Origin: Sediminicoccus sp. KRV36
GTDB taxonomy: Bacteria > Pseudomonadota > Alphaproteobacteria > Acetobacterales > Acetobacteraceae
Reading direction: 5' to 3'
DNA length: 64,000 nt
Assembly: GCF_023243115.1 (NCBI RefSeq)
Contig: NZ_CP085081.1
Location: 1,426,001-1,490,000, forward strand
Each line of letters starts with the position of its first letter. Positions within the stretch are counted from its first letter, which is position 1. This document shows, piece by piece, positions 9,305 to 18,121 of this stretch. Both the position numbers and the translations under genes were made by a program. Below the pieces are notes generated by a model, which saw only the letters and a list, made by a program, of their open reading frames with translations, had not been told where the DNA came from and did no database searches.

Positions 9305-10567
9305 TCAGGCGAAGGCCTTCAGGAAAAAGTCGCGCGCGCCGAAATTGCCGCTCTTGAGCGCGAGCCACATGCCCTCCGGGGCGGCATCGGGCGTCGCATG
9401 GGTCCAGGGCACGCCCGGATCAATCTCCGCCCCGATGCGCAGCGCATGGACGCCCAGGCGCTGCACCACCGCACCCGAGGTTTCACCCCCCGCGATGACC
9501 AGGCGACGCACGCCCGCCTGCACCAGGGCGGCGGCGATCTCGGCCATGGCGTGTTCGATCAGCAGGCCCGCCGCCTCCCGCCCCAGCCTCTGCTGCAAGG
9601 CCGCGACCCGCTCGGGCGGCGCCGAGGCGGCGATGACGATGGGCCGCGCAGCATCGAGCTTCCCGGCCATCCAAGCCTTCGCCTCGCCTGCCAGTGCCGC
9701 GGCATCCGGCGTGGCCAGCGCATCTAGCTCCAGCGTCGGCACATGATCCCGCGCGAGGCCGATCTGCCCCAGCGTGGCCCGGGAGCAGGAGCCGGCGATG
9801 ACGGCGCAGAGCCCGCCCACTTCGGGCAGCGCGCCGGCATCCTCGCGCGCTGGCAGAAGGCCGGCGCTGCGGAAGTTTTCGGGCAGGCCCATCGCGATGC
9901 CGGACCCGCCGGTGATCAGCGCGTGGTTCGCGCAGGCTTCGCCCAGGGCCATGAGATGCGCGTCCGTGATGGCATCCGCGATGGCGAAGCGGCGATTGGC
10001 ATCGCGCAGGCGCGTCACCTCCGCGCGGATCGCGCCGGCCCCGCGTTCGACCACGGCGAAGGGAATGAGCCCGACGCTGCCTTCGCTCTGCCGCCCGAGC
10101 ACCCGCACCAGATTGGCATCGCGCATCGGCGTCAGCGGGTGGTTCTCCATGCCGCTTTCATTCAGCACGTGGTTGCCGACGAAGAGGTGGCCCTGAAAGA
10201 TGGTGCGGCCATTGGTCGGGAAAGCAGGGCAGGCGATGGCGAAGGGCGCGTCGAGCCGCTTCAGCAGCGCTTCTGCCACCGGGCCGATATTGCCGTGCTC
10301 GGTGCTGTCGAAGGTGGAGCAGTACTTGAACAGGATCTGCCTGGCCCCGGCCGCCAGCAGCGCCTCACAGGCGGCCAGCGACTGCAGGACGGCCTCACGC
10401 GCCGGAATGGTGCGCGATTTCAGCGCGATGATGACGGCATCCGCCTCGGGCAGGGCGTCTTCCGGCACGCCGATCACCTGGACGGCCCGCATGCCCTGGC
10501 GGACCAGCGTGCTGGCGAGGTCGGTGGCGCCGGTGAAGTCGTCAGCGATGCAGCCAAGAAGCGGCAT
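9305..10567 (-). CDS. otnK: 3-oxo-tetronate kinase / four-carbon acid sugar kinase (DUF1537)
   Basis: A 420-residue kinase beginning MPLLGCIADDFTGATDLAS, the hallmark N-terminus of the four-carbon acid-sugar kinase family (substrate domain, DUF1537). The C-terminal nucleotide domain shows VIAGGETSGAVVQRLG, the conserved ATP-binding GGxTSG loop. The FKYCSTFDST block near residue 100 is also family-typical. The enzyme phosphorylates 3-oxo-tetronate or a related acid sugar ahead of OtnC. The frame stays open far upstream of 10567, but family alignment and a nearby ribosome site (GGAGAT) favour this ATG. The usual dehydrogenase (LtnD), isomerase (OtnI) and transporter are not adjacent. Confidence 0.87.
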   Translation of the reverse strand: MPLLGCIADDFTGATDLASTLVRQGMRAVQVIGVPEDALPEADAVIIALKSRTIPAREAVLQSLAACEALLAAGARQILFKYCSTFDSTEHGNIGPVAEALLKRLDAPFAIACPAFPTNGRTIFQGHLFVGNHVLNESGMENHPLTPMRDANLVRVLGRQSEGSVGLIPFAVVERGAGAIRAEVTRLRDANRRFAIADAITDAHLMALGEACANHALITGGSGIAMGLPENFRSAGLLPAREDAGALPEVGGLCAVIAGSCSRATLGQIGLARDHVPTLELDALATPDAAALAGEAKAWMAGKLDAARPIVIAASAPPERVAALQQRLGREAAGLLIEHAMAEIAAALVQAGVRRLVIAGGETSGAVVQRLGVHALRIGAEIDPGVPWTHATPDAAPEGMWLALKSGNFGARDFFLKAFA

Positions 10568-10660
10568 GGAAATCTCCTGTATCACCCACGGTTTAGGCTG
10601 AGGCGCGGTCCCGGGCAAACAGGGCTTGAAGCGGAGGGGGCGCGGGGCAACATCTCCCTC

Positions 10661-10963
10661 ATGAACAATCCCTCGCACCATCGGCCGGTGCTGGACATGA
10701 CGCCGGATGGCGCATTCCGGGAAGCGCCGAAGCCCACCGGTTTCAACCTTCTGCTCGCGCGGACGGGCGGGGTGGCGATCCTCGTTGCGGTTGCGGCGGG
10801 CGGATTGCTGCTGGTGGCCCTGGCCATCTTCTTCATCGGGCTGTTGCTGCCGATCGTCATCGGTGCCGGGGCCATCGCGGCCGTCTCGCTGTGGTGGCGC
10901 CGTCGTCGCCTGCGCAAGATGGGCATCGAGCCCGGCCCGATCCGGATCGTGGTGCGCCGCTGA
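10661..10963 (+). CDS. Small membrane protein of unknown function
   Basis: A 100-residue protein with an N-terminal hydrophilic stretch of ~30 residues, then about 45 hydrophobic residues (GGVAILVAVAAGGLLLVALAI..GLLLPIVIGAGAIAAVSLWW) that fit two transmembrane helices. It ends in an Arg-rich tail (RRRRLRKMGIEPGPIRIVVRR). The positive tail predicts a cytoplasmic C-terminus. It is divergent from otnK, and I do not recognise the family. Confidence 0.65.
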   Translation: MNNPSHHRPVLDMTPDGAFREAPKPTGFNLLLARTGGVAILVAVAAGGLLLVALAIFFIGLLLPIVIGAGAIAAVSLWWRRRRLRKMGIEPGPIRIVVRR

Positions 10964-11159
10964 GCCGCGGCGGCGCTCCCGCCGGCCCGGTTTTGCGCCC
11001 CCCGCCGTGTCAGGGTCCCTCCATCGCTGTTCCGCCGTTGGGGGCGGCCTGGTACCCGGTCGCTCCGGGCATGGCCGCGGCCGCGGCGGCGGGGTAGCCT
11101 GCGCCCCAGGGCTTCGGGCCGGAAGGCTTCGGCCCGACACAGCAGATGAGGATCAGGCC

Positions 11160-11540
11160 ATGACCAATACCGTCAAGGACATGCTGGAGGCCGCCAATGC
11201 CGCGGTGCCGCGCATCAGCGGGGCGGAGGCCGTGGCCCTCGCCGGCCGGCCTGAGGTGCTGATCCTGGACGTTCGCGACGCCGCCGAAGTGAAGGTGACC
11301 GGCAAGGCCGTGGGCGGCCTCGCCGTCTCCCGCGGATTGCTCGAATTCCGGGCCGACCCGGACTCGCCCATGCATGACGCGGCGTTCGACCGGGCGAAGA
11401 CCATCATCATCCATTGTGCCGCCGGTGGGCGGGCGGCGCTGGCCGGGCAGACGCTGAAATCCATGGGCTACACGGATGTGCGCAACCTGGGCGGCTTCAA
11501 GGACTGGGTGGAAGCGGGCGGCGAGGTTGAACCGGGGTAG
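11160..11540 (+). CDS. Rhodanese-like domain protein
   Basis: A 126-residue single rhodanese domain. ILDVRDAAEV (~35-44) is the conserved entry to the fold and IIIHCAAGGRAAL carries the persulfide-forming Cys86 in its loop. NLGGFKDWVEAGG is the C-terminal family signature. It likely transfers sulfane sulfur in the cytoplasm. The ATG follows a GAGGAT ribosome site. A tRNA gene on the opposite strand lies immediately downstream, with no separate terminator. Confidence 0.87.
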   Translation: MTNTVKDMLEAANAAVPRISGAEAVALAGRPEVLILDVRDAAEVKVTGKAVGGLAVSRGLLEFRADPDSPMHDAAFDRAKTIIIHCAAGGRAALAGQTLKSMGYTDVRNLGGFKDWVEAGGEVEPG

Positions 11541-11546
11541 GGCCAC

Positions 11547-11621
11547 TGGTGCTGTTAGAGAGAATCGAACTCTCGACCTCCTCATTACCAATGAGGTGCT
11601 CTACCACTGAGCTACAACAGC
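11547..11621 (-). tRNA. tRNA-Thr (anticodon GGT)
   Basis: A complete cloverleaf on the minus strand. Acceptor arms GCTGTTG and TAACAGC pair (with one G-U), and the CCA end is encoded. The anticodon stem CCTCA/TGAGG encloses the loop TTGGTAA, giving anticodon GGT, which reads ACC/ACU. The T arm contains GTTCGATTC. Only 6 bp separate it from the convergent rhodanese gene. Confidence 0.96.
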
Positions 11622-11761
11622 GGCCGGGGCGGTTCCTACCCACCTGCCTGCCGTCCCGCAAGCCCCATGTGCCAAAAACCCGCTTGGCGGCGTTCATCGT
11701 TGCCTGGATGGCACAAGGGTTGCTCAGCTCTGGGCGCTTCTCCTTGCAAGAAAGACGCCCC

Positions 11762-12832
11762 ATGCACCGATGCATCCCCCCGACCGGCCTCCTGGGCGCC
11801 GCCCTGTTGGCCTGTGGCCTGCTCTGGCCCACCTCGCCCCAGGCCCAGACCGAGGCGCCCACCATGCGGGTCGTGGGGAATTTCTCCTCCAACCGCACCC
11901 ATGTGGAGGTGGTGGAGCGCCCCTTCTTCACCCAGCTTGCCCAAACGGCGGGCATGCGCACCAATATCACCTACAACCCGATGGACCAGGTGGGGGTGCA
12001 GGCGGCCGATGCCTTCCGCCTGCTGCGCTCCGGCGCCTTTGACGTGATGAGCGTGCAGATCGGCATGGCCAGCCGGGATGATCCCTTCTTCGAAGGGCTC
12101 GACCTTGTCGGCGTCTCGACCGACATGGCGCAGCTGCGCCGTGCCGTGGACGCCTATCGCGAGGCCTTCGACCGCCGCCTGCAAACCCGCTTCAATGCCA
12201 AGGTGATGACGTTGTGGCCCTTCGGCCCGCAGGTCATCTATTGCAACGCGCCGATCCGCACGCTGGAAAACCTGCGTGGCTTGCGCGTGCGCACCTTCAC
12301 CCCCTCCATGGCCGCGCTGATGCAGAATTTCGGCGCCGTCGCCGTCACTCTGCAATTCAGCGAGGTCTATCCGGCGCTGCAGCGCGGGGTTGCGCAATGC
12401 GCCATCACCTCACCCACATCGGGCAATTCGGGAAATTGGCCGGAGGTGACGACGCATTTCCTGCCGCTCTCGCTGGGCGGTGCCGTGCAGGGCCATCTGA
12501 TGAACCTGGACCATTGGCGCCGCTACTCGCCCGAGCGCCAGGCGGCGCTGACGGCCGAGTTCCGCCGAATGGAAAACCAGCTCTGGGATCTGGCGATCTC
12601 GGCCAATGAGGATGCGGTGAACTGCAATGTCGGGCGTGACCCCTGCACGGCCAATACCCGCTTCCGCATGACCATGGTGGAGATCGAGCCGGCCGATCAG
12701 GAGCGCGTGCGCCGCGCCGCCGAGGAGGTGGTGCTGCCGATCTGGCGCGATGCCTGCAACCGGGTGGACCCGCAATGCTCGGCCACCTGGAACCGCACGG
12801 TTGGCCAGGTCGCCAACATGCAGATCCGCTGA
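11762..12832 (+). CDS. TRAP transporter solute-binding subunit (DctP type)
   Basis: A 356-residue periplasmic binding protein with a Sec signal peptide (LLGAALLACGLLWPTSPQAQ). The DctP family features are present: LRSGAFDVMSVQIG early on, LRGLRVRTFTPSMAALMQNFGAVAV containing the conserved carboxylate-binding Arg, and FSEVYPALQRGVAQC. Four cysteines in the C-terminal part (NCNVGRDPC, DACN..PQC) could form disulfides. It would bind an organic acid for the TRAP permease. The matching permease genes are on the opposite strand, with stop codons 4 bp apart. Upstream in-frame extension runs through the tRNA and is rejected. Confidence 0.88.
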   Translation: MHRCIPPTGLLGAALLACGLLWPTSPQAQTEAPTMRVVGNFSSNRTHVEVVERPFFTQLAQTAGMRTNITYNPMDQVGVQAADAFRLLRSGAFDVMSVQIGMASRDDPFFEGLDLVGVSTDMAQLRRAVDAYREAFDRRLQTRFNAKVMTLWPFGPQVIYCNAPIRTLENLRGLRVRTFTPSMAALMQNFGAVAVTLQFSEVYPALQRGVAQCAITSPTSGNSGNWPEVTTHFLPLSLGGAVQGHLMNLDHWRRYSPERQAALTAEFRRMENQLWDLAISANEDAVNCNVGRDPCTANTRFRMTMVEIEPADQERVRRAAEEVVLPIWRDACNRVDPQCSATWNRTVGQVANMQIR

Positions 12833-12836
12833 GCGT

Positions 12837-14141
12837 TCAGTTGTAGGCGAGGCGGGGCAGCCAGAGCGCCATTTCCGGCAGCGCGATCAGCAGCCCCGTC
12901 ATCACCACCATCGCGAGGAAGAAGGGGATGGTCCCGGCGAAGACCTGCGCGATGGTTCCCTCCCGCCGCACCGCCTGGATGACGTAGAGCGTCATGCCCA
13001 CCGGCGGTGAGATCAGCGAGATTTCGCACATCAGCACGATAAAGACGCCGAACCACACGGGATCGATCCCGGCCGCCACCACCACGGGAAAGATCACCGG
13101 CACCGTGCCCACCAGCATGGGCAGCGTCTCGAAGAAGACGCCCAGCAGCAGGTAGAACACCGTGAGCGCCAGGATGAGTTGCAGCGGCGTCGCGTCCAGG
13201 CCGGCCACGAAGGCGCCCAGGGCCGGCGTGACACCCAGCAGCCCCAGCACGAAATTCAGATAGAAGGCGCAGGCGAGGATGAGCAGGCTCATCGCCGTCA
13301 ACTGCGCCGTGGCGATGAAGCATTCATGCAGCATCGCGACATTCAGCCGCCCGTAGATCGCGGCGATGGGCAGCGCGACCACCACGGCCAGCGCCGCACT
13401 CTCCGTCACCGTCGCCCAGCCCGTGTAGATCGAGCCCATGATGATGGTGAAGATGACCAGCGGCGGCAGCAGATCCACCAGGCGCTTCAGGCGCATGAGC
13501 AGCGGGTCCAGCGCCTCTTTTTCCCGCACCAGATCGGGCCGCGCGAGGGCGATGACGATGATCGTCGCCATGAAGAGCAGCGTCATCAGGATGCCGGGGA
13601 TTACCGCCGCCGCGTAGAGCCGCCCGATGGAGGTATTGGTCATCGCGCCATAGACGATCAGCGCGATCCCGGGCGGGATCAGGTTGCCGAGCGAGGCGCC
13701 GGCCGCGATGGACCCCAGCACCAGCCGGTCGTCATATTTGCGCTTGCGAAAGGAGGGCAGGGCGACGGTGGCCACGGTCGCCGCCGTCGCGACCGAGGAG
13801 CCGGAGACGGCCGAGAAAATGGCGCTCGCCCCCACATTGGTATGCAGCAGACCGCCCGGCAGCACGTTCAGCCAGTCGGCCAGGCTGCGGTAGAGCCGGT
13901 CCGTGCTGCCGCTGCGCACCAGGATTTCGCCCAGCAGGATGCAGAGCGGGATGGAGAGCAGGACGTAGTCCTCCATCGAGGCCCAGAGCTGGGTCCCCAC
14001 CGCATTCACTAGCGCCGGGCTGAGATAGAGCGTGGCCCCCAGCACTGCGACCAGGAACATCGAGGTCGCCACATGCAGCCCGAGGAAGAGCAGCCCGACC
14101 ATGAGGCCGAAGCCGATCGCCGTCTCGCCCACGCCGATCAT
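12837..14141 (-). CDS. dctM: TRAP transporter large permease subunit (DctM)
   Basis: A 434-residue polytopic membrane protein of the usual DctM length, with about 12 hydrophobic segments. Family blocks include LSIPLCILLGEILVRSGSTDRLYRSL near residue 60, VSGSSVATAATVATVALPSF (~110-130) and GNLIPPGIALIVYGAMTNTSIGRLYAAAVIPGILM. It forms the Na+-coupled translocation channel. It overlaps the small-subunit stop by 4 nt (ATGA), so the two are translationally coupled. The substrate is unknown. Confidence 0.93.
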   Translation of the reverse strand: MIGVGETAIGFGLMVGLLFLGLHVATSMFLVAVLGATLYLSPALVNAVGTQLWASMEDYVLLSIPLCILLGEILVRSGSTDRLYRSLADWLNVLPGGLLHTNVGASAIFSAVSGSSVATAATVATVALPSFRKRKYDDRLVLGSIAAGASLGNLIPPGIALIVYGAMTNTSIGRLYAAAVIPGILMTLLFMATIIVIALARPDLVREKEALDPLLMRLKRLVDLLPPLVIFTIIMGSIYTGWATVTESAALAVVVALPIAAIYGRLNVAMLHECFIATAQLTAMSLLILACAFYLNFVLGLLGVTPALGAFVAGLDATPLQLILALTVFYLLLGVFFETLPMLVGTVPVIFPVVVAAGIDPVWFGVFIVLMCEISLISPPVGMTLYVIQAVRREGTIAQVFAGTIPFFLAMVVMTGLLIALPEMALWLPRLAYN

Positions 14142-14749
14142 GGCGCCAGCTCCTTGCCTTGTGTGCGGGAGAGCAGGGCGCTGGCCTCCGCCTCCACTTC
14201 CTCATCCAGCGTCATGGGGCCGTAGAGGCGATTGAGCCGGGCGCGATCCACCACCAGCAGGAAGAGCGCATGCAGGGCGAAGAGCACGGCGCAGGCGGCG
14301 AAGGTCACGAGGCCGAGCAGCCAGAGGCTCTGCGGAATCCAGAGCGGCGTGCCCAGCGGCGAATTGGCGTGGGACTGGAACTCGATGCTTTCGGAAACCA
14401 CATCAAGTCCACGCCAGGCGGCGAAGACGGCGAGGCCCGCCAGCAGCGCATAGGCCAGCGCATTCAGCACGGCTCGCACAGGGGCCGGCAGATGCGCCAG
14501 CAGGAAATCCACCCGCGTATGCGCCTTTGTCACCAGCGCCCAGGCAAAGGCGAGCGAGGAAAACACCGCCAGCGTGTAGGCGCCGACCTCGTCGATGCCC
14601 TGGAAGGAACGGCCGAGGAATTTGCGCGCCAGGATTTCGGCGCAGGTCGCAAAGGAGAGCGCCAGCAGCCACCACCCCCCGGCGAGCACGAGGAAGCGCG
14701 CGAAGGGGGCAACCCGCCGCCCGATGGGATTTTCGTCGGGATGGGTCAA
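14138..14749 (-). CDS. dctQ: TRAP transporter small permease subunit (DctQ)
   Basis: A 203-residue protein with four hydrophobic helices and the DctQ signature around EILARKFLGRSFQGIDEVGAYTLA. It partners DctM in the membrane. I take a TTG start at 14749 because AGGAG lies 5 nt upstream (14755-14759), and the resulting N-terminus (LTHPDENPIGRRVAPF) is a sensible cytosolic leader. An upstream in-frame ATG exists (MRFAWLRW) but has no comparable ribosome site. The gene is first in the dctQM pair. Confidence 0.87.
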   Translation of the reverse strand: MTHPDENPIGRRVAPFARFLVLAGGWWLLALSFATCAEILARKFLGRSFQGIDEVGAYTLAVFSSLAFAWALVTKAHTRVDFLLAHLPAPVRAVLNALAYALLAGLAVFAAWRGLDVVSESIEFQSHANSPLGTPLWIPQSLWLLGLVTFAACAVLFALHALFLLVVDRARLNRLYGPMTLDEEVEAEASALLSRTQGKELAP

Positions 14750-14904
14750 GGGAACTCCTGGGGGCAAGGGCCATCTGAGCCATGCAAAACGCATACCAGG
14801 GGTGCATCGGGCTGTGGCAACGCCCATAAACTTGCCGATCCGCGCCCACGCGTGTAAGCCCTGCCGCCTCGGCTCAACCCACGAAGAATTGCAGGTTCCC
14901 GCCC

Positions 14905-15474
14905 ATGGCGAAGATGCAGGCCAATCAGATGCGTGCCGGCATGGTCATCGAATTCGAAGGCCAGCGCTACACCATCATCAAGCAGAACATCATGATCCCG
15001 GGCAAGGGCAACGCGATCATTCAGGTGGACATGCGCAACATCAAGACGGGGTCCAAGAAGGACCAGCGTTGGCGCACCGCCGACGTCGTCGAGCGCCTGA
15101 CCACCGAGGACAAGGAGTTCACCTACTCCTACGCCGATGGCGACAACCTGGTCCTCATGGACCCCGAGACGTACGAGCAGACCCAGGTCCCGGGCACCAT
15201 CCTGGGCGACCGCTTGGCCTTCCTGCAGGAAAACATGACGGTGAATGTCCGCCTCATTGAGGGTGACCCGGTGGCGATGGACCTGCCGGAGACCGTCATC
15301 CTCGAAATCGCCGAGGCCGATCCGGTGGTGAAGGGGCAGACCGCCTCCTCCTCCTACAAGCCGGCATTGCTGGTGAATGGCGTGAAGACGATGGTGCCGC
15401 CCTTCATCACGGCCGGCGAGAAGATCGTGGTCCGCACGGAAGACGCGTCCTACGTCGAGCGCGCCAAGAACTAA
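14905..15474 (+). CDS. efp: Elongation factor P
   Basis: A 189-residue full-length EF-P with its three beta domains. It relieves ribosome stalling at polyproline. The loop tip IMIPGKGNAI places Lys34 at the position that is beta-lysylated by EpmA/EpmB in many proteobacteria. The C-terminal signature region is intact. No epmA or epmB is in the window. A REP-like hairpin pair lies between this gene and suhB. Confidence 0.97.
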   Translation: MAKMQANQMRAGMVIEFEGQRYTIIKQNIMIPGKGNAIIQVDMRNIKTGSKKDQRWRTADVVERLTTEDKEFTYSYADGDNLVLMDPETYEQTQVPGTILGDRLAFLQENMTVNVRLIEGDPVAMDLPETVILEIAEADPVVKGQTASSSYKPALLVNGVKTMVPPFITAGEKIVVRTEDASYVERAKN

Positions 15475-15497
15475 GGTCCCATTTATCGGAGGTGCAG

Positions 15498-15557
15498 GAA
15501 CCTGGTGAAAACCACGCAGGTTTTCACCCTGCCAGGTTCCAGGGGCAGCGCCCCTGG
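15498..15557. repeat. REP-like hairpin pair between efp and suhB
   Basis: Hairpin one: GAACCTGGTGAAAACC (15498-15513) pairs with GGTTTTCA (15519-15526) and CCAGGTTC (15532-15539), leaving a CCCTG bulge. Hairpin two: CCAGGGGC (15539-15546) and GCCCCTGG (15550-15557), loop AGC. The second is nearly identical to a stem at 34294-34312. This suggests a dispersed repeat family that may also act as a terminator. Confidence 0.65.
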
Positions 15558-15575
15558 CTCCAAGAAGGAAATTGA

Positions 15576-16439
15576 ATGTCCGGCGCCTCGCCTCGCCTTT
15601 CCCCCGCCCTGAATGTCGTCGTCTCCGCCGTGCGCAAGGCGGGACGCCGCCTGCTGCGTGATTTCGGCGAGGTGGAGCAGCTCCAGGTCTCCATGAAGGG
15701 CCCTGGTGATTTCGTCAGCCAGGCCGATCTGCGGGCCGAGCAGACCCTGCGCGAGGATCTGCACAAGGCCCGCCCCGGCTTCGCCTTCCTGATGGAGGAG
15801 AGCGGCGCCCATGGCGATGCCGATTGGGAGTGGCGCTGGGTGGTGGACCCGCTGGATGGAACCACTAACTTCCTCCATGGGATCCCCCATTGGGCGATCA
15901 GCGTCGGCATCGAGAAGCGCATCGCCGAGGACAAGACGGAAGTGGTCGCCGGCGTCATCTACAACCCGGTGGTGGATGAGCTGTTCTGGGCCGAGAAGGG
16001 CATGGGCGCCTTCCTGAACGACAAGCGGCTGCGCGTCTCCGGCCGGCGGGACATGAAGGAGGCGCTGTTCGCCACCGGCATCCCTTTCGCCGCGACGCCC
16101 CGCAAGGCCGAATTCGCCCATGCCCTGGTGCGATTGATGCCGCAGGTCTCGGGCATCCGCCGCTTCGGTTCGGCCGCACTCGACCTCGCCTGGACGGCGG
16201 CCGGCCGTTATGACGGCTATTGGGAGCTGGGCCTGAACAAGTGGGATATCGCGGCCGGCCTTGTGATGCTGCGCGAGGCTGGCGGCATCGTCACCTCGCC
16301 CGATGGCGGGGATCCCTATCCGGAGGGGCATGTCGTCGCCGGCAACCAGCATCTGCACGGCAAGCTGCGTGAGGCGGTGGTCGACAGCATCGCCGCCGCC
16401 GCCCAGGGCGCCGCCAAGGGGCGCGCCGAGGCCGGCTGA
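15576..16439 (+). CDS. suhB: Inositol-1-monophosphatase family protein
   Basis: A 287-residue Li+-sensitive, Mg2+-dependent phosphatase. Metal motifs are clear: FVSQADLRAEQ, FLMEESG (Glu ligand), WVVDPLDGTTNFLHG and WDIAAGLVMLREAGG with the last Asp. Bacterial members hydrolyse inositol phosphates, and SuhB also takes part in ribosomal RNA transcription antitermination. Its stop codon overlaps the next gene's start (TGATG), so the two are translationally coupled. Confidence 0.93.
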   Translation: MSGASPRLSPALNVVVSAVRKAGRRLLRDFGEVEQLQVSMKGPGDFVSQADLRAEQTLREDLHKARPGFAFLMEESGAHGDADWEWRWVVDPLDGTTNFLHGIPHWAISVGIEKRIAEDKTEVVAGVIYNPVVDELFWAEKGMGAFLNDKRLRVSGRRDMKEALFATGIPFAATPRKAEFAHALVRLMPQVSGIRRFGSAALDLAWTAAGRYDGYWELGLNKWDIAAGLVMLREAGGIVTSPDGGDPYPEGHVVAGNQHLHGKLREAVVDSIAAAAQGAAKGRAEAG

Positions 16440-16912
16440 TGCTCGCCGATCACCAACTCGGCCGGCGCATCCTGCTGGCCCTGATGCTGCCCGCCGCCGC
16501 GCTGGCCCAGCCCCTGGGCACGCCCGCCACGCCGCCCGTGGCGCTGCCCCCCATGCCCGCCATTCGCCTCGCCCGCGGGGTGGCGGAACTGCCGCCGGGC
16601 GCATGGCGCGTCACCTTCCGGGCGGATCGCGATCAACTGGACGCCGAACAGCATGCGGCGCTGGGGCGGCTCGGCGCGGCACTCCAGACCGCCACGATCG
16701 GCCGCATCACGCTGAACAGCGAAGTGAGTGCGGGTGAGGACCTCTCGACCCATCGCCGCCTCTCCCTGCTGCGCGCGCGGGCGGTGAAGGATGCCCTGGT
16801 CGCGGGCGGGCTGAACGAGACGCGGGTGGATATCCGTGCCCTCGGCCGCACCGAAAACGGCCGCGATGTGGTGGATGTGCTGAGCCCGACGGCGCCACGC
16901 CCGGGCAGCTGA
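16439..16912 (+). CDS. Secreted OmpA-like domain protein
   Basis: A 157-residue protein with an N-terminal signal peptide (RRILLALMLPAAALAQ), a short Pro-rich linker, and an OmpA C-terminal-like domain from about residue 50 (VTFRADRDQLDAEQHAALGRLGAAL). The end matches the peptidoglycan-binding helix region (STHRRLSLLRARAVKDAL...RVDIRALGRTENG). There is no lipobox or beta-barrel, so it would be a soluble periplasmic peptidoglycan binder. The 1-nt overlap with suhB implies co-expression. Confidence 0.7.
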   Translation: MLADHQLGRRILLALMLPAAALAQPLGTPATPPVALPPMPAIRLARGVAELPPGAWRVTFRADRDQLDAEQHAALGRLGAALQTATIGRITLNSEVSAGEDLSTHRRLSLLRARAVKDALVAGGLNETRVDIRALGRTENGRDVVDVLSPTAPRPGS

Positions 16913-16977
16913 TGCCCCGCGTCGCCGCCCCGGGGGCGCCGATTGATACCGCCGCGCCATAAGGCTAAGCCGGCGCG

Positions 16978-17619
16978 ATGAGCCCGATCCGTGCCAATTT
17001 CCACATCCCCCGCCACGCTTTGCTGCGCGCCAAGGTGACCCGGTTGCGGCGCCGGGACACCGACAGCGCCACATTCCGCCGTGTGCTCGCCGAGATCGGC
17101 GCCATCCTGGCGAGCGAGGCGCTGCGTGACCTGCCCGAGACCACGGCCACCATCGAGACGCCCGTCGCGCGGATGGAAGCGCCGGTGCTGGCGCAGATGG
17201 AGCCCTGCCTTGTTGCCATCCTGCGCGCGGGCCTCGGCTTGCTGGATGGCGCGCGGATGGTGCTGCCCGATGCGCCGGTCGGTCATCTGGGCCTGGTGCG
17301 GGATGAGCAGACGCTGCTGGCCAGCGAATATGTGGTGCGCCTGCCCAAGGACCTGGCCCGCCGCGGCGCGCTGGTGCTGGACCCGATGCTGGCCACGGGC
17401 GGTTCCGCCGTGCAGGCCATTCATCGCGTGAAGCAGGCGGGTGCGAAGGTGGTGCGCTTCGCCTGCGTGGTGGCCGCCCCCGAGGGCGTGGCGGCCCTCC
17501 AGGCGGCGCATCCGGATGTCGCCATCCTGGCCGCCGCGCTGGATGAGCGGCTGAACGAGCATGGCTACATCGTGCCAGGCCTGGGCGATGCCGGGGATCG
17601 CTGCTTCGGGACGGAATGA
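16978..17619 (+). CDS. upp: Uracil phosphoribosyltransferase
   Basis: A 213-residue enzyme of the usual length that converts uracil and PRPP to UMP in pyrimidine salvage. The PRPP loop VLDPMLATGGSAVQAI is exact, LRAGLGLLDGARMVLPDA is the family's second block, and the C-terminal GYIVPGLGDAGDRCFGTE forms the uracil-binding hood. The GNAT gene follows with a 4-bp gap. Confidence 0.96.
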   Translation: MSPIRANFHIPRHALLRAKVTRLRRRDTDSATFRRVLAEIGAILASEALRDLPETTATIETPVARMEAPVLAQMEPCLVAILRAGLGLLDGARMVLPDAPVGHLGLVRDEQTLLASEYVVRLPKDLARRGALVLDPMLATGGSAVQAIHRVKQAGAKVVRFACVVAAPEGVAALQAAHPDVAILAAALDERLNEHGYIVPGLGDAGDRCFGTE

Positions 17620-17623
17620 GGCG

Positions 17624-18121
17624 ATGGTGCCGGTGTTGACCACCGCGCGGCTGACCCTGCGCGGCTTCACCGAGGCGGATCTGGATGCCTTCGCCGCCAT
17701 GCAGGCCGATGCGGAGGTGATGCGGCATCTCGGCACGGGCCAGACCCGCAGCCGGGCGGAAACCTGGCAGGGCATGGCGGGCTTCATGGGCCAATGGGCC
17801 TTGCGCGGCCATGGCCTCTGGGCGCTGGAGCATCAGGGGCGCTTCATCGGCCGGGCCGGCATCCTCAACCCCGAAGGCTGGCCGGCTCCGGAACTCGCCT
17901 ATGCGCTGGCGCGGCCCGCCTGGGGCCAGGGCCTGGCCTTTGAGGCGGCTGAAGCGGCCCTCCGCTGGGCCCGGGCGGCGCTGCCGCAACGGCGCATCGT
18001 CAGCTACATCCGCCCGGCCAACGGGGCATCACGCCGCCTCGCGGCCCGGCTGGGTGGGGTGCAGGGGGAGGCCCTTGAATTGCTCGGCGCCGCGGCCGAG
18101 TGCTGGGATTATCCTCAGTAG
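17624..18121 (+). CDS. GNAT family N-acetyltransferase (RimJ/RimL-like)
   Basis: A 165-residue acetyltransferase. TTARLTLRGFTEADLDAFAAM at the start and the acetyl-CoA region ELAYALARPAWGQGLAFEAAEAALRW match the RimJ/RimL-type subfamily. The C-terminal SYIRPANGASRRLAARLGG is also typical. The acceptor cannot be predicted. It begins 4 bp after upp and overlaps the convergent deaminase gene by 7 bp. Confidence 0.85.
   Translation: MVPVLTTARLTLRGFTEADLDAFAAMQADAEVMRHLGTGQTRSRAETWQGMAGFMGQWALRGHGLWALEHQGRFIGRAGILNPEGWPAPELAYALARPAWGQGLAFEAAEAALRWARAALPQRRIVSYIRPANGASRRLAARLGGVQGEALELLGAAAECWDYPQ

Noticed and set aside
11549..11761. N-terminal extension of the TRAP binding protein through the tRNA gene
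   Set aside because: The extension is the antisense of tRNA-Thr and would bury the signal peptide that begins at 11762.
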